Assembly (NCBI GenBank): GCA_963853835.1
Contig: OY970835.1
Span: forward strand, 11,476,501-11,540,500
Source of the DNA: Calendula officinalis
Lineage: Eukaryota; Streptophyta; Magnoliopsida; Asterales; Asteraceae
Length of the DNA: 64,000 bases
Reading direction: 5' to 3'
The notes beneath the pieces were generated by a model. That model did no database searches. It had not been told where the DNA came from and worked only from the letters and a program-made list of their open reading frames with translations. Both the position numbers and the translations under genes were made by a program. Below, piece after piece: positions 22,602 to 34,762 of the stretch (position 1 is its first letter; each line of letters opens with the position of its first letter).

Positions 22602-25600
22602 GTTTATTGGTCATAGCTAGTGGTTATAATGGTTCACGAGGCATTCGTATGACTTATGGACAACAATTATGGTTTAAAATGACTACTTATAGGTTATTGG
22701 TCATAGCTAGTGGTTATAATGGTTCATGGTCCATTCGTATGGGCACCAGTTACGGTTTAAAATGGATACTTATAGGTTATTGGTCATAGCTAGTTGTTAT
22801 AATGGTTCACGAGGCATTATCATGACATATGGACACTAGTTACAGTTTAAAATGGATTCTTATAGGTAATTGGTGATAGCTAGTGGTTATAATGGTTCAC
22901 GGTCCATTCGTATGGGCACCAGTTACGGTTTAAAATGGATACTTATAGGTTATTGGTCATACCTAGTGGTTATAATGGTTCACGAGGCATTCGTATGACT
23001 TATGGGCACCAGTTACGGTTTAAAATGGATACTTATAGGTTATTGGTCATAGCTAGGGGTTATAATGGTTCACGAGGCATTCGCATGACTTATGGACACC
23101 AGTTACGGTTTAATATGGATACTTATAGGTTATTGGTCATAGCTAGTGGTTATAATGGTTCACGAGGCATTCGCATGACTTATGGACACCAGTTACGGTT
23201 TAAAATGGATACTTATAGGTTATTAGTCATAGCTAGTGGTTATAATGGTTCACAGTCCATTCGTATGGGCACTAGTTACGGTTTAAAATGGATACTTATA
23301 CGTTATTGGTCATACCTAGTGGTTATAATGGTTCACGAGGCATTCGTATGACTTATGGGCACCAGTTACGGTTTAAAATGGATACTTATAGGTTATTGGT
23401 CATACCTAGTGGTTATAATGGTTCACGAGGCATTCGTATGACTTATGGACACCAGTTACGGTTTAATATGGATACTTATAGGTTATTGGTCATAGCTAGC
23501 GGTTATAATGGTTCACGGGCTATTCGTACGCGTTATGAACACCAATTTTGGTTTAAAATGGATTCTTATAGCTTATTTGTTAAAGCTAGTGGTTATAATA
23601 GTTCACATGTCATTCGTATGGGTTCTGGACACCAACTACAAATTAAAATGCATACTAATAGGTTATTCATCATAGCTAGTGGTTATAATGGTTCTCGAGG
23701 CATTCGTATGACTTATGGACACCAATTATGGTTTAAAATGAATACTTATAGGTTATTGGTCATAGCTAGTGGTTATAATGGTTCACGGTCCATTCGTATA
23801 GGCACCTGTTATGGTTTAAAATGGATACTTACAGGTTATTGGTCATAACTAGTGGTTATAATGGTTCACAAGGTATTCGCATGACTTATGGACACCAGTT
23901 ACGGTTCAAAATGGATACTTATAGGTTATTGGTCAAAACTAGTGGTTATAATGGTTCACAGGCCATTCGTACGGGTTATGGACACCAATTATGGTTTAAA
24001 ATGGATACTTATAGCTTATTGGTCATAGCCAGTGGTTATAATAGTTCACGGGTCATTCGTATGGGTTATGGACACCAATTACAAATTAAAAGGCATACTA
24101 ATAGGTTATTCGTCATAGCTAGTGGTTATAATGGTTCACGAGGCATTCGTATGACTTATGGACACCAATTATGGTCTAAATGAATACTTATAGGTTATTG
24201 GTCATAGCTTGTGGTTATAATGGTTCACGGTCCATTCGTATGGGCTCCATTTACGGTTTAAAATGGATACTTATATGTTATTGGTCATAGCTAGTGGTTA
24301 TAATGTTTCACGAGGCACTCATATGACTTATGGACACCAATTATGGTTTAAAATGAATATTTATAGGTTATTGGTCATAGCTAGTGGTTATAATGGTTCA
24401 CGGTCCATTCGTATGGGCACCAGTTATGGTTTAAAATGGATACTTATAGGTTATTGGTCATAGCTAGTGGTTATAATGGTTCACGAGGCATTCGTATGAC
24501 TTATGGACACCAGTTATGGTCTAAAATGGATACTTATAGGTTATTGGTGATAGCTAGTGGTTCTAATGGTTCACGGGCCATTCGTACGGGTTATGGACAC
24601 CAATTACGGTTTAAAATGGATACATAATGGTTCACGGGCCATTCGTACGGGTTATGGACACCAATTAGCTTATTGGTCATAACCAGTGGCTATAATAATT
24701 CAGGGGCATTCGTATGGGTTATGGACACCTATTACAAATTAAAATGCATACTAATAGGTTATTCGTCATAGCTAGTGGTTATAATGGTTCAAGAGGCATT
24801 CGTATTACTTATGGACACCAATTATGGTTTAGAATGAATACTTATAGGTTATTGGTCATAGCTAGTGGTTATAATGGTTCACGGTCCATTCGTATGGGCA
24901 CCAGTTACGGTTTAAAATGGATACTTATAGGTTATTGGTCATAGCTAGTGGTTATAATAGTTCACGGGCCATTCGTACGGGTTATGGACACCAATTACGG
25001 TTTAAAATGGATACTTATAGCTTATTGGTCATAGCCAGTGGTTATAATAGTTCACGGGTCATTCGTATGGGTTATGACACCAATTACAAATTAAAATGCA
25101 TACTAATAGGTTATTCGTCATAGCTAGTGGTTATAATGGTTCACGAGGCATTCAGATGACTTATGGGCACCAGTTACGGTTTAAAATGGATGCTTGTATG
25201 TTATTGGTTATAGCTAGTGGTTATAATGGTTCACGAGGCATTCGCATGACTTATGGACACCAGTTACGGTTTAAAATGGATACTTTTAGTTTATTGGTCA
25301 TAGCTAGTGGTTATAATGGTTCACGAGGCATTCGTATGACTTATGGACATCAATTATGGTTTAAAATGAATACTTATAGGTTATTGGTCATAGCTAGTGG
25401 TTATAATGGTTCATGGTCCATTCGTATGGGCACCAGTTACGATTTAAAATGGATACTTATAGGTTATTGGTCATAGCTAGTGGTTATAATGGTTCACGAG
25501 GCATTCTCATGACTTATGGACACTAGTTACGGTTTAAAATGGATTCTTATAGGTAATTGTTGATAGCTAGTGGTTATAATGGTTCACGGGCCATTCGTAC

Positions 25601-28600
25601 GGGTTATGGACACCAATTACGGTTTAAAATGGATACTTATAGCTTATTGGTCATAGCCAGTGGTTATAATAGTTCACGGGTCATTTGTATGGGTTATGGA
25701 CACCAATTACAAATTAAAAGGCATACTAATAGGTTATTCGTCATAGCTAGTGGTTATAATGGTTCACGAGGCATTCGTATGACTTATGGACACCAATTAT
25801 GGTTTAAAATGAATACTTATAGGTTATTGGTCATAGCTAGTGGTTATAATGGTTCACGGTCCATTCGTATGGGCACCAGTTACGGTTCAAAATGGATACT
25901 TATAGGTTATTGGTCATAGCTAGTGGTTATAATGATTCACAAGGCATTCGCATGACTTATGGACACCAGTTAAGGTTTAAAACGGATACTTATAGGTTAT
26001 TGGTCATAGCTAGGGGTTATAATGGTTCACGGGCCATTCGTACGGGTTATGGACCCAATTACGGTTTAAAATGGATACTTATAGCTTATTGGTCATAGCC
26101 AGTGGTTATAATAGTTCACGGGTCATTCGTATGGGTTATGGACACCAATTACAAATTAAAATGCATACTAATAGGTTATTCGTCATAGCTAGTGGTTATA
26201 ATGGTTCACGAGGCATTCAGATGACTTATGGGCACCAGTTACGGTTTAAAATGGATGCTTGTAGGTTATTGGTTATAGCTAGTGGTTATAATGGTTCACG
26301 AGGCATTCGCATGACTTATGGACACCAGTTATGGTTTAAAATGGATACTTTTAGTTTATTGGTCATAGCTAGTGGTTATAATGGTTCATGGTCCATTCGT
26401 ATGGGCACCAGTTACGGTTTAAAATGGATACTTATAGGTTATTGGTCATAGCTAGTGGTTATAATGGTTCACGAGGCATTCTCATGACTTATGGACACTA
26501 GTTACGGTTTAAAATGGATTCTTATAGGTAATTGGTGATAGCTAGTGGTTATAAGGGTTCACGGGCCATTCGTACGGGTTATGGACACCAATTACGGTTT
26601 AAAATGGATACTTATAGCTTATTGGTCATAGCCAGTGGTTATAATAGTTCACGGGTCATTTGTATGGGTTATGGACACCAATTACAAATTAAAAGGCATA
26701 CTAATAGGTTATTCGTCATAGCTAGTGGTTATAATGGTTCACGAGGCATTCGTATGACTTATGGACACCAATTATGGTTTAAAATGAATACTTATAGGTT
26801 ATTGGTCATAGCTAGTGGAGATAATGGTTCACGGTCCATTCGTATGGGCACCAGTTACGGTTCAAAGTGGATACTTATAGGTTATTGGTCATAGCTAGTG
26901 GTTATAATGATTCACAAGGCATTCGCATGACTTATGGACACCAGTTAAGGTTTAAAACGGATACTTATAGGTTATTGGTCATAGCTAGGGGTTATAATGG
27001 TTCACGGGCCATTCGTACGGGTTATGGACACCAATTACGGTTTAAAATGGATACTTATAGCTTATTGGTCATAGCCAGTGGTTATAATAGTTCACGGGTC
27101 ATTCGTATGGGTTATGGACACCAATTACAAATTAAAATGCATACTAATAGGTTATTCGTCATAGCTAGTGGTTATAATGGTTCACGAGGCATTCAGATGA
27201 CTTATGGGCACCAGTTACGGTTTAAAATGGATGCTTGTAGGTTATTGGTTATAGCTAGTGGTTATAATGGTTCACGAGGCATTCGCATGACTTATGGGCA
27301 CCAGTTATGGTTTAAAATGGATACTTTTAGTTTATTGGTCATAGCTAGTGGTTATAATGGTTCATGAGGCATTCGTATGACTTATGGACAGCAATTATGG
27401 TTTAAAATGAATACTTATAGGTTATTGGTCATAGCTAGTGGTTATAATGGTTCATGGTGCATTCGTATGGGCACCAGTTACGGTTTAAAATGGATACTTA
27501 TAGGTACGCGGTTATAATGGTTCATGGGCTATTCGTACGCGTTATGAACACCAATTATGGTTTAAAATGGATTCTTATAGCTTATTTGTTAAAGCTAGTG
27601 GTTATAATAGTTCACATGTCATTCGTATGGGTTCTGGACACCAACTACAAATTAAAATGCATAGTAATAGGTTATTCATCATAGCTAGTGGTTATAATGG
27701 TTCTCGAGGCATTCGTATGACTTATGGACACCAATTATGGTTTAAAATGGATACTTTTAGTTTATTGGTCATAGCTAGTGGCTATAATAGTTCACGAGGC
27801 ATTCAGATGACTTATGGACACCAGGTACGGTTTAAAATGGATGCTTATAGGTTATTGGTTATAGCTAGTGGTTATAATGGTTCACGAGGCATTCACATGA
27901 CTTATGGACACCAGTTATGGTTTAAAATGGATACTTATAGGTTATTAGTTATAGCTAGTGGTTATAATGGTTCACGGTCCATTCGTATGGGCACCAGTTA
28001 CGGTTTAAAATGGATACTTATAGGTTATTGGTCATACCTAGTGGTTATAATGGTTCACGAGGCATTCGTATGACTTATGGGCACCATTTACGGTTTAAAA
28101 TGGATACTTATAGGTTATTGGTCATAGCTAGGGGTTATAATGGTTCACGAGGCATTCGCATGACTTATGGACACCAGTTACGGTTTAATATGGATACTTA
28201 TAGGTTATTGGTCATAGCTAGCGGTTATAATGGTTCACGGGCTATTCGTATGCGTTATGAACACCAATTATGGTTTAAAATGGATTCTTATAGCTTATTT
28301 GTTAAAGCTAGTGGTTATAATAGTTCACATGTCATTCGTATGGGTTCTGGACACCAACTACAAATTAAAATGCATACTAATAGGTTATTCATCATAGCTA
28401 GTGGTTATAATGGTTCTCGAGGCATTCGTATGACTTATGGATACCAATTATGGTTTAAAATGAATACTTATAGGTTATTGGTCATAGCTAGTGGTTATAA
28501 TGGTTCACGGTCCATTCGTATAGGCACCTGTTATGGTTTAAAATGGATACTTACAGGTTATTGGTCATAGCTAGTGGTTATAATGGTTCACAAGGTATTC

Positions 28601-29188
28601 GCATGACTTATGGACACTAGTTACGGTTCAAAATGGATACTCATAGGTTATTGGTCATAACTAGTGGTTATAATGGTTCACAGGCCATTCGTACGGGTTA
28701 TGGACACCAATTACGGTTTAAAATGGATACTTATAGCTTATTGGTCATAGCCAGTGGTTATAATAGTTCATGGGTCATTCGTATGGGTTATGGACACCAA
28801 TTACAAATTAAAAGGCATACTAATAGGTTATTCGTCATAGCTAGTGGTTATAATGGTTCACGAGGCATTCGTATGACTCATGGACACCAATTATGGTTTA
28901 AAATGAATACTTATAGGTTATTGGTCATAGCTTGTGGTTATAATGGTTCACGGTCCATTCGTATGGGCTCCATTTACGGTTTAAAATGGATACTTATAGG
29001 TTATTGGTCATAGCTAGTGGTTATAATGTTTCACGAGGCACTCATATGACTTATGGACACCAATTATGGTTTAAAATGAATATTTATAGGTTATTGGTCA
29101 TAGCTAGTGGTTATAATGGTTCACGGTCCATTCGTATGGGCACCAATTATGGTTTAAAATGAATATTTATAGGTTATTGGTCATAGCT
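22602..29188 (+). repeat. Satellite block S2
   Basis: The same 90/83-bp satellite as S1, cut by A on the left and A2 on the right. It includes damaged monomers at about 24620-24680 (two partial units: GGATACATAATGG and CCAATTAGCTTATTGG) and at about 27505 (TATAGGTACGCGG). A block holding the CATACCTAGTGG, TACGCGTTATGAACACC and TTTGTTAAAGC variants occurs at about 23290-23900 and again at 28010-28600, and also in S1 at about 13135-13700. These are copies of one longer segment. Confidence 0.97.
25390..27360 (+). repeat. 975-bp higher-order repeat, two copies
   Basis: Successive copies match at an offset of 975 bp: the start GGTAATTG[TG]TGATAGC at about 25550 and 26525, the unit with CATTTGTATGGG at 25683 and 26658, and AATGATTCACAAGG at 25930 and 26905. 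About eleven monomers per copy. The upstream edge is blurred by one extra 90-bp unit, giving 1065 bp to the preceding partial match. Confidence 0.8.
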
Positions 29189-30080
29189 AGCGGAAACGTG
29201 AATTTAAAATTTTAATTTAACCACCAAGATCCACCAATGACCGAATCTCTAAACCCAAATCGTGCAACAAAGAAGAGAAAGAGAACATCATACCCTCGAA
29301 GACACCCGCAAGAATAGTGATGAACTCTTAAATGGATGAAGGTCACGAAGTCATTCCCCTCTACCGTTGATCCACACCGAGTGAGCGATTCCTTCCAAGT
29401 TGCTAACCCGACACCGAAAAAGCTCAAGAAATCATCTTAGATTTTCGGTAACCAAACACTTGTATTTTTAGAGAGAAAAACAAATTGCATTAACCCCTAA
29501 TCAACCTCCCACATCTCTCTTATATAGATAAGAGAGCATGTGGAGGTGGGTGGAAAAGCTCTACATGCATTGGACCAAAGAGTGGTCCAATAGAATTAAA
29601 GCACGCATGTGGAGAAAAGTAGTGGCTTTCCTTCACATGCATTGGACCATTAAATGGTCCAATGAAATAAAAGCCACTTTTATTTCTCCCAACATCTTTA
29701 TTTATCTCTCTTAATTTAAGTGTTACCGGAAAGGAATTCCCCCGGCGTGTGACCCGATAGGCTCGTGGATCATCGGCCATGATACCCGTACATGTGTGTC
29801 GGTGGGCACTAAATTCTGACAATTTAATCACTTATGATTAAGCTGTCACGAGTCCGGCAGTTTAATCACCAATGATTAAGTTGCCACGAATCTGACAGTT
29901 CAATCATCATGATTAAGCTATTACAAATCTAACACTTTAATCACCAATGATTAAGGTTATGATTCTGACAGTTTAATCATCGATGATTAAGCTATTACAA
30001 ATCTAACATTTTAATCACCAATGATTAAGGTTACGATTCTGACAGTTTAATCATCGGTGATTAAGTCACGAATTCTAACA
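29189..30080 (-). repeat. A2 3' LTR, outer edge missing
   Basis: Matches 48302-49193 from AGCGGAAACG onward, but the first 28 bp of the LTR (beginning TGTTGGATTTTGG) are absent and satellite stands there instead. The shared word at the join is AGCGG, found both in the LTR and in satellite variants reading CATAGCTAGCGG. A TATA box is at 29519-29527 and the near-palindromes at about 29825-30065. Confidence 0.92.
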
Positions 30081-30093
30081 ACCTCCCACTTGC
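30081..30093 (-). other. A2 polypurine tract
   Basis: The minus strand reads CAAGTGGGAGGT next to the 3' LTR, one base different from A. Confidence 0.8.
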
Positions 30094-30956
30094 ACATGAC
30101 ACAACGTGTTATTGGTATCACAAACAAAGAGCGGCCCTAGCTAGGCATCTTTGTCCCCAAGTCAGCATGAGTTACGTCATCCTCGACAACTACCAATCAT
30201 ATAAATGATGGTTCCTTTAGATAAGTGATCGTATCATCCCTTTGTACACGATATCCTTGTGAACACGAGACATGGATTAATGTCGTCATTCTCCTGATCG
30301 TTCACGATTATGTTTCTCGATCTTTTATTTAGTGGTGACCAAAATGAGTTATAATTGAACCATTTTCAATATAACTCGTGCATGGCCATGCGTTTTGGTG
30401 TCAGCGCTAAATCATCGAGGGGCCCATGGATATCTCTCTTCATTGAGGTACAAATCCTTTTGACTACATAGTCCCTACACATAAGTTATCCTTACCCAAC
30501 TAAGCCCCTTATAACAGCCATTTACGAACCGCGTTAGAGCATTAATCTAAGTAAAGTAAACTTATGCTTTGGAATCTCATGAATCTCTGGTCTAAGGATG
30601 AAATGATATTATCACCCCGAGATACTTGTGACAATTTCCATGAAGTAAACTCGGGTGTGGGTCTCCAGTCACTTGAAACTCATTTCAAGCACAGGCAATT
30701 GTTGCGTCTATATCTCATAACCAACACATTGCCTCAGCCTTCATTCATTACTTACTTCCATTTAAGTATGACTGACTGTGGATGTTTAGATAAAAATCTA
30801 GGAAGTGTTTAAACATGCAAAGATGGAACACAATAAAGATTTTTAAAGTAACTGCAACACGCATATGTATAGACATATTTATACATCAATACAATCAAAA
30901 TTACAATACTGCTTCATGTTCCCAAAATAAACATCAAATTCAAACTAAAACGGTAC
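30094..30956 (-). other. A2 3' non-coding region
   Basis: Collinear with 15028-15890 of A with only scattered substitutions; no coding frame in the element sense. Its preservation may only reflect recent common origin, except for the words also shared with element C. Confidence 0.7.
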
Positions 30957-33900
30957 TCAAGCTAAATCACTGGCTAATCTCACACCTATTCCTCTAGTGT
31001 GAGAATCATGTATAGCTTGTGACAACGGCTTAGTAAATGGATCGGTAAGGTTCTCTTCCGATACTACTCTGCTTATGACAACATCACCACTTTCAACCTT
31101 GTCTCGGATAACGTGGTATTTACGAGCAATATGCCTCGTTCTTTTGTGAGCTCTAGCTTCCTTATCCAATGCTACCGCACCCTCATTGTCACAAAATATT
31201 TCAATGGGGTCGGCAATGCTAGGGACAACTACCAAGTCATTGATGAATTTCCTCATCCACACAGCTTCTTTTGCAGCTTTGCTTGCTGCAATGTATTCTG
31301 ATTCTGTCGTCGAATCAGCAACTGTGTCTTGCTTGGAGCTCCTCCAGCTCACATCACCACCATTCAATAGGAATACATAACCCGATTGCGATCGGAAATC
31401 ATCCCTATCAGTTTGGAAGCTTGCGTCTGTGTGTCCAACTACACGCAACTCTTCCATACCACCATAGACCAAGAACATATCCTTCGTTCTTCGAAGATAT
31501 TTCAAGATGTTCTTGACGGCTATCCAATGAGCTTCTCCAGGGTTTGATTGATATCTACTTGCCACGCTCAGTGCACATGATACATCAGGTCTGGTGCATA
31601 GCATGGCGTACATGATAGATCCAACTGCCGAGGCATAAGGGATCTTCTTCATTACGTCACGTTCCTTATCGGAACTTGGACATTGAGCCTTGCTCAAAGT
31701 CACTCCATGCAACATAGGAAGATTCCCTTTCTTGGAATCCTCCATTCTAAACCGCTTTAGAACTTTGTCAATATATGCACTTTGACTCAAAACGAGAAGC
31801 CTTTTAGATCTATCTCGATAGATCTTGATTCCCAAGATGTACGATGCATTTCCTAAGTCCTTCATGGAAAAACATTTTCCAAGAAATGTCTTGACATCGC
31901 TCAAAATTGGAATGTCATTCCCAATGAGTAAGATGTCATCAACATATAGGAATAGCAATACAATCGCGCTCCCACTAGCCCTGACGTATACACAAGGTTC
32001 ATCTATGCTTTTAGAAAAACCAAATTCCTTGATTTTCTCATCAAAGCAAAGATTCCAACTTCGAGATGCTTGCTTAAGTCCATAAATGGACTTCTTAAGC
32101 TGGCAGCCTTTATTAGGATACTTTGGATGTACAAAACCCTCAGGTTGTCTCATATATACCTCTTCAGTAAGTTTCCCGTTAAGGAAGGCGGTTTTTACAT
32201 CCATTTGCCAAATTTCATAATCATGAAAGGCGGCAATTGCCATAAGTATCCTGATAGATTTCAACATAGCCACTGGGGAAAAGGTTTCATCATAGTCAAC
32301 ACCATGGGTTTGAGTGAAGCCTTTAGCAACCAGTCGTGCTTTGAAAGTATCAATCTGTCCATCCATGCCGGTCTTTACTCTATAGACCCATTTACACCCC
32401 ACAAGCTTACAGCTGGGTGTAGGATCAACCAGTTCCCATACTTGGTTGTCCTTCATGGATTGCATTTCGACTTCCATTGCATCTCTCCATTTGTCAGACT
32501 CTGGACCTGCCATCGCTTCTTGGTAGGTAGAGGGTTCATCATGATCCCCTAGTAACTCGCTGCCCTCAGATATGAGAAACCCATATCTCTCTGGCTCAGT
32601 GCGAGTTCTACCAGATCTACGAAGAGACAATGGTGGAACGTCAGTTTCTACCGCATCCTCTTGATCGGTACCAACCTCTTGAGGTTGTGTGCTAGTGCCA
32701 ACATTAGGTAGTTCATTGGATATATCTTGAGTTTCCTCAAGATCTATATGCTTTCCACTAGGTTCATTGGATAAAAGTTCTCTTTCAAGAAATACTGCCC
32801 TTCGAGAAACAAATACCTTGTTCTTGGTAGGTTCATTGGATAAAAGTCCCGCTTTAGGATATCCACTGAAATAACACTTTTCTGAACGGGGTTCTAATTT
32901 GTCATCGGCCTCCCGCTTTACGTAGGCTTGACAACCCCAAACTCTAAGATAGGATAGTGGAGGTTTACTCCCATGCCATATCTCGAAAGGTGTCTATTCT
33001 ACCTTCTTTGTTGGTACGAGATTAAGAAGCTTACACGCCGTTTCTAGAGCGTATCCCCAAAAACTTATGGGTATTTGGGTTCTTGCCATCATTGATCGAA
33101 CCATGTCAAGTAATGTTCGATTTCTCCTCTCGGCGACTCCATTCAATTGTGGAGTCCTAGGAGGTGTTAATTGTGAGACAATCCCACAATTCTTAAGATG
33201 GTCAATAAACTCTAGATTAAGATACTCTCCGCCTCTATCAGATCGAAGTATCTTGATTGACTTGCCCAATTGGTTCTCAACTTCGTTTTGGAATGTCTTG
33301 AACACCTCAATGGTTTTTGACTTATGTTTAATCAAGTAAACATATCCAAACCTACTATAATCATCTATAAATGTTACGAAGTATCTACAATTATTCCTTG
33401 TAAGGTGTTTAAATGGACCACACACATCAGTGTGTATAATGTCTAATAAACCCTTAGCCCTCTCACTAACACCGGTGAAGGGAGCTTTAGTCATCTTGCC
33501 TAATAAGCAAGATTCACATACATCATTTGAACCATTTTCAAATGATTCCAAGTACCCAATTGCTTGGAGCTTGGAAATGCGAGTCTTGTTTATGTGGCCA
33601 AGACGACTATGCCATAAGGATAATTTATCCAAAGTATCTTTGGATGTAGAACCAACTTGCATGATTGATCTTTTGTTGCTAACATGTGCTATCACCTCAT
33701 AAATGCCATGATATGGTAAACAATTAAAATAACAAGTACTATCTTTGAAACAAGAAATAGAACCATTGTCATTAAAGGTAAATGCAAAACCATCGTCATA
33801 CAAAGCATGAAAAGAAATAATGTTTCTTGCCACATGAGGCGAATAACGTACATTTTTCAACAATATAAAGGAACCGGATTCAAAGGACAACTTTACGTTT

Positions 33901-34172
33901 CCTTGAGCTTTAACCGGGACAACATGCTTGTTTCCCATGACAAGATCCTGTTCCCCTCTCATCAACTTCTCACTTTCCAATAGCACCTGAAATTTGTTAC
34001 AAATATGAGTGCCACAACCGGTGTCTAAGACCCAGTTTTGCGAAGTGATAGTTTGATAGAGTTCAATCATGTACATACCTTGCTTTGAGGTACCTCCAAC
34101 TCCTTTAGCTTTTAGCTTGTTGAGTTCCTCAAGGTATGTTGGGCAACTACGGCAGAAATGCCCCTTTTTCCC
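30957..34172 (-). pseudogene. gag-pol: A2 gag-pol, distal part (knuckle to RNase H)
   Basis: Continues the frame broken by B2 at the CCHC knuckle. It contains GHFCRSC, protease DTGCG, integrase H-H-C-C and D-D-E blocks, then a TAG nonsense codon at 32994-32996 (lysine in A, in the sequence VEKTPFEIWHG), then the linker, RT with YVDD and RNase H to the stop at 30957. The linker carries a local rearrangement near 32827-32848: a six-residue segment present in A is replaced by four residues copied from about 60 bp further along the same gene. No frameshift is visible. It cannot be expressed whole because of both the TAG and the B2 insertion. Confidence 0.9.
34168..34172. other. Target-site duplication of B2, left copy (TTCCC)
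   Basis: TTCCC is repeated at 45661-45665. Element A shows the uninterrupted target (CCCCTTTTTCCCGCAATAG near 19103-19121), which proves the insertion point. Confidence 0.96.
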
Positions 34173-34679
34173 TGTTAGGTCACAACACACCTGGTTTGTT
34201 AGTTAATTGATTAGAATGATTATACAAAAGACAATTAAAGTGTAAAACACAGTATTAGAGTCAGTGTACAAATCCACTAAGTGTGGTATGCTGCGGAAAA
34301 GCAATACCACTGATCAATTACAAGATATGAAAGTGTAGAGTGAATTGGTGAGTACTCCTTTGCAAGATGATCTCTATTTATAATGTTATAGAGATCTTAC
34401 ATAATGAGCAAGGGAGTAACCGAAGGACTAAGCAAGGAAAATGACTAAGATCAAGGGATTTGATCTTAGTCCGTTTCTATACTGAGTATCACTCAGTCCT
34501 TCTACTCAGTCCTCGTACTCAGTATCACTATCTGATACTGAGTACTGATACTGAGTTCCAATACTGATCACTCAGTATCAGACCTAAACTTAGCTATATT
34601 ATTCTACATATAAACCAAAGCTAGTCTAGGTTGTTTTGTTATCTTAAGATCTAAAGGGGCAAGGCTTTTTGCCTTAACA
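34173..34679 (-). repeat. B2 3' LTR (507 bp)
   Basis: TGTTAG...TTAACA, paired with 45154-45660. Differences seen are GCAAGGGAG/GCAAAGGAG, GTCAGTG/GTCGGTG, AATGTTA/AATTTTA and CGTTTCT/CGTTACT. Left neighbour is TTCCC of the broken A2 gag. Confidence 0.95.
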
Positions 34680-34692
34680 ATCTCCCCCTATC
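34680..34692 (-). other. B2 polypurine tract
   Basis: The minus strand reads ATAGGGGGAGATT immediately before the 3' LTR, a classic plant copia polypurine tract. It differs from the GTGGGAG tract of the A and C elements. Confidence 0.88.
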
Positions 34693-34762
34693 TAATGATA
34701 ACAAAACAATTACAAAGAGGTAAACAAAAATTACAACAGCATAGGTAACAATATCTTCTTCT

